Assembly (NCBI GenBank): GCA_038503035.1
Contig: JAVSML010020758.1
Coordinates: forward strand, 202,322-266,321
Length of the DNA stretch: 64,000 bases
From: Crocodylus rhombifer
Taxonomy: Eukaryota > Chordata > Crocodylia > Crocodylidae
Reading direction: 5' to 3'
The notes under the pieces were generated by a model, which saw only the letters and a list, made by a program, of their open reading frames with translations, was not told where the DNA came from and searched no databases. The stretch's first letter is position 1, and each line of letters opens with the position of its first letter. A program made the translations under genes and the position numbers. Below are positions 55,721-64,000 of this stretch, in pieces.

Positions 55721-56889
55721 TGATGAGGCGCTTGTAAATGTAAGGGGGTTTAGTTCCCTCAAATTGAAACAGTGGGTTTTTAATTTGTGGGTTTTTAATT
55801 GTGACCCACCATTTCAGTTTAGGGGCTTCTGTCACTGTGCCAGAACAGTGATGGCCTGCCGTCCGCTCACCCCACTCCGCCATGGGCAGGCTCCACCTGA
55901 GAGAAAGAAAAAAAAGCAGCAAGGGGTCTGACACTTTCCCCCTGCCCCTCACAGAGCCTCCCCACCTCTTGCATAGCCAGGGGCCAAGATGCTGGTGGCT
56001 CCTGAGTTGCAGAAGGCCACAGTCCTTCCCTCTGGGGTGTTGGCACCCCTTGGGCGGCACCTGCCTGCTAGCGGGCCACCCTTGTGGAGGGAAGGTCCTG
56101 CAGCTCAGGGCCTGCCAGCAGCTCAACTCCTAGGCACAGGAGAGGCAGGCAGGCTCTGTGAGGAAAAAAGAAAAGAAAAGAATTGGGCTTCCTGCTTTTT
56201 TTCCCTCCCCACTGGCAGAGCCTGCTTATGCAGGCTGCCACTGGGTTGTGCAGTCCCTGGACTGTGGGAGCAGGGGGTGGGGTGGGAGGGGTGGAGGGGA
56301 GTACTTTCTTCTGCATCGGCAGCTTCCCCTGGTCCTGCCTGGGCAGGGCGATAGCTGGGCGGGTGCTGCCTCAGCTCACAAGCAGCACTTGGCTTGATAC
56401 AATGCTGCATGGGGTGCTGGAAGCCCAGGATGCTCAGGGAAGCTTGGGCTTTGCGGGCTTTCAGTGCCCTGCGCGCCTTCCTGCCTGCCAGCTTCCTGCC
56501 ACCTGGAGCTGCCCGGGAACATGCTGGCTTGCCGCTGGGGCAGTGTGGGAAGGCAGCAGGGTGTGCTGGTGGCCAGAGAAGGCAGCAGGGACAGTGCACG
56601 GGGCTCTGGAAGCCTGCCAAGCCTGAGCTTCCACGAGCCTGCCCGGGCTTCCAGCACCCTGTGCACTGTCCCTGGCGCCTTCTCCAGCCACCAGACTATA
56701 CACACACACAATATTTTTTTTATCCACAATGGGGCAGTTTGCCCTGATTAAACTAAAATATATCTGAGGTGTTCTAAGCTGCTACGCTCAAATACATTTT
56801 AAAATGAAAAAAACTGCATGCGCATGTGGTGATGCCATTATATTAGACAAACAACGATCTCGTCACTTTTTGTCACACGTACATGGCCC
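55721..56889. other. GC-rich unassigned DNA
   Basis: GC-rich from about 55850 to 56690 with overlapping frames of up to 165 codons on both strands, proline/alanine/glycine-rich and without domains. A short CA run (56699-56709) follows. Probably the interior of an unrecognised repeat. Confidence 0.4.
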
Positions 56890-57037
56890 CACCATCATCT
56901 GTTCAAGCACCCTTACTCTTCTTTCTACTCCTACTCTATCTGTCCCTGTGCTCTCAGCTCCCTCCCCATCTGCCATATATCATACATGGAGGCTGTCCAT
57001 GCCACTTGTGCCACATATGCTGTGGGTTGACTACCTC
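56890..57037. repeat. Interspersed repeat fragment (hAT-like terminus)
   Basis: Ends gggttgactacctctg, the inverse of CAGAGGTAGTCAACCC, with interior text like 23690-23832. Confidence 0.45.
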
Positions 57038-57917
57038 TGGTTTAACCTGAGAAAAGCTGTAGTGCCTAAGATTTTCTTTTTTTCAGGGCTTTCTACGGGA
57101 CTCCTATATCACCGTTTACTGAAATCAGATTACAGTAATCTTGCATTTTTAAAAACACATTTAAAGTGCCTTACTGTGATCAGGAGTATTATATATTGTG
57201 TCACTTAGCAGTTAACACAAATGTGATCACCTGGACTGCCACAGATTTTCACTGCCTATTGAAATAATAACTTACAGTAGCTGCAGGCTAACATTACGTG
57301 TCCAAAAGCTGACAGTCAGTCCACCACCAGAAAATTAAAATCAGATTTTATAAGTGACAAAAGCAGTCAGTCAGACCTTGATAAAATGGACAGTCTAAAG
57401 TTATGTTTATTTAAATTCTTAACATTCTTATTTTGCAATGGGAAGACAGCATCCAAATATCCTTCATGGTCCATTAATTTTATCTGAATGCAATGGCATA
57501 TTAATCAAAACCAGAGAAAGGGATGTTGTCCATGGTCGACTGCATACAAAAGACAACTTTTTTTGGGAAGAAGCATATATATTCACTAAAGATACTGATT
57601 TCAAGTGGAAGTTTTTACTGGCATATAATTGAATATGAATGGAATCACCTTTTGTTTCTATTGAAAATTCCTTTAATCATTTTGGTTTAGATACCTGAAG
57701 CATCTTTTGCTTTGAAATTTAACATTTGAAAAACTCTTCATCTTTACAGCTTTTCTATTTCCTTTCACAATGTATAATATGAATTAGGTGAACTAGATGA
57801 GTTGCATCAGTCTGGCAATTAGAAGTATCTTGCATCTTGTATGGGGGATGGAAAAGAACAGAGAATTGAACTGTTGTTCAGATTGGCATTTGCAAATCAT
57901 GATAGTCATTGGTATCC
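57038..57917. other. Unassigned AT-rich intergenic DNA
   Basis: No recognisable gene; a 64-codon frame at 57438-57632 has no familiar motif. Confidence 0.45.
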
Positions 57918-57920
57918 ACT

Positions 57921-58309
57921 GGGGGCATCTACGTGTGCTTTATTGAGGAGTAGACTAGCTCTACCGCAAATCATCACCGTTTACACATGCAGAGTTATTT
58001 GGTTACAGTAGCTAATTAAGTCCACTGTAGGCTAATACTGCCTGGCACAAGTACTATCCTATGGCAGAGTTATTTAGTGGGCTGCAGTGCACATGTAGAT
58101 GGTGACCAGGGCAGCTGTGGGGTCTGTCTGCCTGCTAGCCCTGCACTGTAGCACCTGGGTGGAGCAACTCTGGGCTGGCAGGCTGAGCCCCCAGCACAAC
58201 ATGTTGCAGTCCCAGGTGCACATGTAAATGCACCTGGGAACAATGAACTCTGGCAACAAACTGTGCTGGAGTTTATCCAGGTGCACTAATAGCTTGTGTA
58301 GATGTAGCC
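57921..58309. mobile_element. MITE with 'CATCTAC' termini (389 bp)
   Basis: Starts GGGGGCATCTACG; other end inverted GGCTACATCTACACAAGC. The trinucleotide ACT directly flanks both ends (57918-57920, 58310-58312), compatible with a 3-bp target duplication. PIF/Harbinger elements make 3-bp duplications but usually of TWA type, so the superfamily is open. Confidence 0.5.
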
Positions 58310-58369
58310 ACTGTGTACTAAAAGTGACTTTGAACCTACGCTAGTATTAGCCAAGTTATTCCACTTACT

Positions 58370-58655
58370 GGGTGTGTCTACACACGATGCTACTATGCAG
58401 TAGCAATGGACTACTGCATAGTAGCTATGGCTACCGTGCAGTAGCATTGCTGGGCAGTAACCATGCAGCAACGGTACTGTGCAGTAGTAATGATCTACTC
58501 AGTAGCTCATTGCTACTGCACAGTAGCATCAGAAAAAAACTGCAGGGGCAGTACTATGCAGTAATGTTGGTTACTGTGCAGTTATTTAGTACTTGCTTAT
58601 GCAAATAGTTGCTTATGCAACAACTGCATGGTCCACCGCTTGTGTAGACGTGGCC
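58370..58655. mobile_element. MITE with palindromic CAGTAGC interior (286 bp)
   Basis: Starts GGGTGTGTCTACAC; other end inverted GGCCACGTCTACAC. ACT again flanks both ends (58367-58369, 58656-58658). The interior is made of repeated dyads such as gctactgcacagtagc (58512-58527) and 'ctactgcatagtag', on both strands. Confidence 0.55.
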
Positions 58656-58658
58656 ACT

Positions 58659-61394
58659 GAGAACTGATTTGAGACTCATAATGATTACCGGGTGTTTAGC
58701 TAGTGGGCTTTAAACATGTTGATTGGTGGCTAGAAATCAATAGCATGACTGCAAGAGATACAAATTCCTCTGCACTTTTATGTATTAGCCTTTTCTTTCT
58801 TCATGAATACTGTTTTCAAAGCTATATGTGATCAATCATTGGTTTAATGTCTGTTTTGTTCTTTGTACTTGGCCAACAATAGAAACTTTCATTTGAAGTT
58901 TTTAATATTTTAATGCAGCTTTGCTATATAAAATTCTGTGCATTCTGTTATGATGTATATCTGCTGCTATAATTTCAAACAGAAACTGTCTATCCAGTAG
59001 ATTTCAAATATGGTTCCATGAAACTCCGAATAATATGCAAGGTTTTTAAAGGCTTGCTTAGAACAAATATTTTTGAAATATTTAAATGCCTGATTATTAA
59101 CAGGAAGAGTTTTAAATTCTTGCAATATTGTATGCCAGACTGTGCCTAATTGATGTTATTTACCTGGTTTAAACTTTTTTTTTGTTATTTTAATTTGGAA
59201 CATATGTTCACTTAATGCTCTCATGTCTCTTTTCTGGGAGACTTGATTGAATGCCTTGAGAAAGTTCTGGGTATTGCATTTTCCACTGTGTTGGCATTAC
59301 ACAGAGGTTTTCTGCACAGTAATTATACATTTTCAATATTTAAAAATGAATTAATTTGCTAGATTGTTTTCAGAATATTTAGATGTAAGTAAGAAATAGT
59401 GTCTTTATGAAATCTGTGATGAGAGTTAATTAAATAAAACATTAGGGCTAACTAACATTTTGTCAGATAGATGAAGGATCTTGGGAGTGAGTGGGTACCA
59501 GGAGAAAAGAAGGAGCAAAAGCAAAAAAAAAAGCGGTGTCTCAAAAAATGATATAGGTGGGTTGGAGGAAGGCAGAACGACAAGATAGAGATAGGACAAC
59601 CTTGCATGCATTCGCATTGTTGTAAGAGGCTTTTGGAAGTGCTGGGACATTATTCAAGGAGCATCCAGAACCAACATCCTTATGAGCTTTGTTTGGGAAT
59701 ATTTGGGAAATGTCATTTTTTTAAGAAAGCTTGTGCTTAACATCCCTATGCCCAGCCTCTCATCCTTCTAATTCTAGATTTTTAATTATAGAATTTTTTC
59801 AGTCTTTTCTGGAAGCTGCAGACTGATGTCTGAAAGGATCTGTTGTATTTTAACGTTTTATGCTTGTTTCTTAAATAACAAGCAGAGAGAGGAAATATAT
59901 TTGGTTTAGGCTCTCAAGAAACAATGTTGAAGTTAGCCCTATGGGACTTATAGTCTAGTGAGGGGTGTTGTACAGTTGAAATAATTAGAGGCATTTCCAT
60001 GTTAATCTAACTGTAATAAGAACATATTCTGGTAATAGTTGTTTCTTGCATTGTATCTTAATCACAACAGGAGAATTCGTCAACCTGGAGCCCTTAAAGA
60101 TATAAGTTCTAAAGGGGATTTATGTATGAAATAGTAAACTTGTTTTTGGACAGACTGCATTGACAATAAATAACAGAATCTCTTTTACTCTCTGCTATTA
60201 TATTGCTTCACTATTTTAGCGTACAAGCCTATTATTTCATCCTTTTCCCACATGAAGCTTTAAATACTAGGGATGGCTTCAGGGAAGGTGCAATGATCAA
60301 TGAGGACAAGCAATACACATAAGATTAACAAATGTAATAGTCATGTGAGTTATGACCAAAAGCTGGTTTTCTCATTGCTGCATTACACATTTAACGTTTG
60401 GGGCAAGAACATACTTGGTGTCCACAGAGGGGCATAAAAATGGAAGAAGTCAAAGAACGGCTTTATTTACCTTGCTTCTTTGAGCAAGGGCCAGGTAAAC
60501 TACAATCCTTGCCCAGCTCTGCTCTGTACCTTTTCTCCCTGCCTCTGCCCTTCTTCATTCATTTGCCATATTATTTTGCTCCTCACCACCTTTCATGGAA
60601 AAGTGGGAATAGGAGCTGTTTGAGCACAGATGAAGTACATACTGCCCCCTTTCCAGGTGGATGCAAGCCCCAGGAGAATCAGGAAACAGCATGCTCATTT
60701 GTGACAATGGTTCCTGAATTGCTTTTGGGGCAATATGGATTCTGCATCTGGCAACATAAGATTATACCTTTGGGAACTGGTCCAGAGCTCATCATCATCA
60801 ATGGGAGATGATGCTAACTGCAGAGGGGTTTGAATCCAACCCTTAAGACATAATTAAGCTTTTACTCTTTAATATAAAGAAAGCCTGAAAACAGAACAAT
60901 TGCTTTGAAATATTTCTTGGTGAAACTTGTATGGTGAAGGGCCGTGGTTATTAAAACTACATAAGACAGAATGAGAATATATTTTCAAACTCATGAGTTA
61001 TTGCTCCAGGGACGAATATGTTAGCCTTTCAACTACTGTGAAATAAACTCAGCCCTCAATCGATATGAAATACCACTGGAATGGCAAATATTATGCAAAA
61101 AATTACATTAAAGAGAAGCATGGTGAACCAAGAAATCCATATGTTTCTGCATTGCCTTAGGAACTTTTGTTTTCTAGATTAAGTTACATTTCTTTATCCA
61201 TATGTTGCTCTTATCAAATTAGAACAAGAACTTAAAAATGTAAAAGGAAGCAGAAATTTTAACCACGTGTTTCAAATAAATTATTTTTAATACTCCTTCA
61301 CATTTATATAAACACATTTTAAAGCTGGTTGGTATCGAGTTCCATGCACTCATACTCCATAATCACTTCCCTATGCCTACTGGCAACACACCTA
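58659..61394. other. Unassigned AT-rich intergenic DNA
   Basis: No recognisable element. The longest frame is 137 codons at 60398-60811 on +, with no domain, signal or paralogue visible in the window; it may be chance. Confidence 0.45.
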
Positions 61395-63180
61395 CCAATG
61401 CAGCCCAGTATGCATGGCAACAAGGACACACTGCTGACTCTACTGGTGCAAGGGATCATTCCATCCTAAGTGCAGGACTTTACACTTGTCCTGGTTGAAT
61501 CTCATGAGATTTCTTTTGGCCCAATCCTCCAATTTGTCTAAGTGACTCTGAATCATAACCCTACCCTCCAGTGTATCTACGATTAACCCCCAGCTTGTAT
61601 CATCTGCAAACTTGCTGAGGGTGCACTTTATCTTTCAGGTCGTTGCTACAGACATTGAACAAAACTAGCCCCAGAACTGACCCCTGTGGCACTCCACTTG
61701 ATACTGGGTGCCAACTAGACATTGAGTCAATTGATTACTACTCTCTGAGCCCGGTGCTCCAGCCAGTCTTCTGTCCACCTTACAGTCCATTCATCCAGCC
61801 CATACTTCCATAGCTTGCCTGTGAGAATATTGTGGAAGACCGTATCAAAAGCCTTGATAAAATCAAGGTACACCACATCCACCAGTCTCCCTACATCTGC
61901 AGAGACAGTCACCTCATCACAGAAGTCAATCAGGTTGGTCAGGCATGACTTGCCCTTGGTGAATCCATGTTGACTTCCTAATCACCTTTTTCTCATCCAA
62001 ATCCTTAGAAATTGATTCCTTGAGGACCTGCTCCACAATTTTTCCAAGGACCAAGTTAAGGCTGATTGGTCCATAGTTCCCCGGATTCTCCTTTTTCCTT
62101 TTCTTAAATATGGGCAATAAGTTTTCCCTTTTTCAATCATCCAGGACCTCTCCTGATTGCTATGAGTTTTTAAAGATGATGGCCAGCAGCTCTGCAATCA
62201 CATCAGCCAATGCTTTTAGCACCCTCGGGTGCATCCCATCTGGCGTCATGGACTTGTACATGTCCAGCTTTGCTAAATAGTCCCTTAACCTGTTCTTTCA
62301 CCACTGAGGGCTTCTCACCCGCTCCCCAAACTGTGCTGCCAGGTGTGGTAGTCTGGGAACTGAACTTGCCTGTGAAGACTGAGGCAACAATGGCATTGAA
62401 CACTTCAGCCTTTTCTGCATCCTCTGTCACAAGGTTGCCTCCCCCATTCAGTAAGGGATCCACACTTTCCCTGATCCTGCTCTTGTTACTGACATACTTG
62501 TAGAAACCCTTCTTGTTACCCTTTATATCTAGCTGCAACTCCAATTGTGTGCTTATCCCTACATGCCCAAGCAATGCTCTTATTCTTCCCTAGTTATTTG
62601 TCCAAGTTTCAACTTCTTACGAGCTTCCTTTTTGTGATTTTGTGATTTAGCCTCCTGAAGAGTTCCCTGCCAAGCCAAGCTGGTCTTCTGCCATACTTCT
62701 TCCTGCACATGGGGATGCTTTGTTTCTGGACTCTCAGTAACACTTCTTTAAAGTACAGCCAACTCTCCTGGACTCCTCTCCCCCTCAGACTGGCTTCCCA
62801 GAGGATCTTGCCCATGAGTTCCCTAAGCGAGTCCAAGTCTGCTTTTCTGAAGTCAAGGTCTTTACTGTGCTGCTTTATCGCTTCATTCCTCTGGATTCTG
62901 AACTCTTATCATCTCATGGTCACTACCACCCAAGTTTGCCATTAACTACTACATTCCCCATCAATTCATCCCTCTTTGTTAAGAAGAGCATACCCCCTCA
63001 TTGGCTACTCTAGCACTTGCACCAGGAAGTTGTCCCCAACACTCTCCAAAAACTTCCTGGATTGCCTGCACACTGCTGTATTGCCCTCCCAGCAGATGTT
63101 ACGGTGATTGAAGTCCCCCATGAGAACCAAGGCCTGTGATCAGGAATCTTCTGCTAGCTGTCTGAGGAACTTCAGTGGAA
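61395..63180 (-). mobile_element. CR1 LINE, internal part (endonuclease, linker, RT)
   Basis: On the - strand, lacking its 3' end. From right to left: endonuclease C-terminal part (inverse of 'gttacggtgattgaagtccccc' near 63100), linker words '[19 protein letters not shown]' and '[20 protein letters not shown]' (near 62420-62520), RT words 'KKRKKENPGNYGPISLNLVL' (near 62060-62110), and 'VDVVYLDFIKAFDTV' (near 61855-61885), which holds the first catalytic aspartate. It is the same subfamily as 19798-23570, and it lacks the hAT insertion that splits that copy, so it serves as the empty-site comparison. Stops and frameshifts are frequent. Confidence 0.85.
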
Positions 63181-63424
63181 AGATATAGCTATAACAACCA
63201 TGTCTCATGTAGACTTAGAAACTGGCAAGTCAGAAGTTATTTGTGAAATACAGGTCTAGTTCTGATTTGCATCAAGTAGTCTTTAAGCCCATAATGCAGT
63301 ACAAAGGGGGCTTAAATGGTTTTAAATGACATTTGCTGCCACTTTGAGATCCCATTTAATGATTCTTTTGGCTGCTGTGATAGGATGTCAGGTTAATAAG
63401 AATCAGGTCTATATCTATAATTAG
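63181..63424. other. Unassigned intergenic DNA
   Basis: Short stretch with nothing recognised. Confidence 0.4.
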
Positions 63425-64000
63425 TAGGGCTATGCAAAGCTTTGTTTATTGATTCAGTTTGGTGGAAATTTGGCTCAGTGTGGTGGCTGAATCTCCGAAT
63501 CGAATCAGGAGACCCTTTAATCTTTCCAAATTGAACTGGAACCCTCCGAGAGATTCAATGATTTGGACATAGATACAGCTTTAAATATTTTTTCTACGTA
63601 CCACAAGGCACCAGGCGGCTCATGAATGCTGAGGTGCTGGGGCGGATGAAGCATCCCTCAGAAGTACTTCCAGTCCACTTTCGGATCCACTGCAGAGTGT
63701 GCGGGGTCCCCCTGTGGCCAATTGCCAAGCCAGGGTGGTGCAGCGCGGGTCCTCCGTGCACTCAGTGGCAGACCCAGAAATGGACTGGAACTACTTTCGG
63801 TTCACTTTTGGGTTTGCCACTGAGCATGTGGGGGGGGTGTCTCCCCACACTCCTGCGGTATGCTCCATCTGTCCCACCATCGCAGTATTCATGAGCTGTG
63901 CCTGGTACTTCAAAGTATGTAGAAAAAACATTTAAAGCTGTGTCTATGGCTGAATCACTGATTCTCTGAATCAGCATTGAATTTTCAGATTCAGATTCAG
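63425..64000. mobile_element. hAT-type foldback element, cut by the window edge
   Basis: Starts TAGGGCTATGCAAAGC like 6198-6880 and follows it closely ('gatttggacatagata', 'ttttttctac', 'accaggcggctcatgaa'). The right foldback arm begins near 63890 and runs to the window edge in repeated agattc words. The right terminus and duplication lie outside; the left flank is ataattag. Confidence 0.75.

Noticed and set aside
56123..56747. Several 95-165 codon frames on both strands
   Set aside because: All arise from one GC-rich patch; Pro/Ala/Gly-rich products without motifs, overlapping in four or more frames.
58372..58608. Possible CRISPR-like array from repeated CAGTAGC words
   Set aside because: Repeats are short, irregular and on both strands inside a MITE, and the genome is vertebrate.
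60398..60811. A 137-codon frame in otherwise AT-rich DNA
   Set aside because: No recognisable motif, no splice or promoter support, and length is within chance for this window; left as unassigned.

Overview
This window looks like non-coding intergenic (or large-intron) DNA from a sauropsid vertebrate, most likely a crocodilian, with a turtle as the main alternative. That is inferred from repeat content, not from a host gene. It holds many CR1 LINEs, several with the sauropsid tail built on ATTCTATGA words, decayed Penelope-like elements (PLEs), many hAT-type DNA transposons and strong CpG depletion. No host exon, tRNA or rRNA gene could be supported. Nearly all open frames are chance frames in GC-rich repeat interiors or remnants of transposon proteins. 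A 10-N gap sits at 15529-15538.

Layout. 1-13.9 kb: a CR1 3' end, then mostly unassigned AT-rich DNA, with a foldback hAT element at 6198-6880 (perfect 8-bp target duplication) and a terminal-inverted-repeat element at 7146-7919. 13.9-19.7 kb: a PLE remnant, GC-rich hAT-like elements, a hairpin element (18148-18432) and a probable solo LTR (18701-19649). 19.7-25.75 kb: a multi-layer nest. A PLE is split into three pieces by a long CR1 and by an LTR-like element, and the CR1 is itself split by an 841-bp hAT element. 25.75-33.7 kb: two direct PLE-terminal repeats with hammerhead-ribozyme-like cores, several small elements, and an old CR1/L3-type LINE split by a 173-bp hAT MITE. 36-45.7 kb: more hAT elements, one split by a relatively young CR1 whose ORF2 has a single in-frame stop, followed by a PLE split by another LINE. 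47.7-64 kb: a 1.87-kb hAT element, an inverted PLE-terminal pair with up to four hammerhead-like cores, more CR1, and a foldback hAT element running off the right edge.

There is no gene pathway here. What can be read is a relative insertion history from nested copies. Ten DNA-transposon copies have 8-bp flanking duplications matching at 6 to 8 positions (hAT hallmark). The most unusual signals are the hammerhead-like cores in PLE-type terminal repeats, arranged as a direct pair (26.8/27.3 kb) and an inverted pair (50.1 kb).
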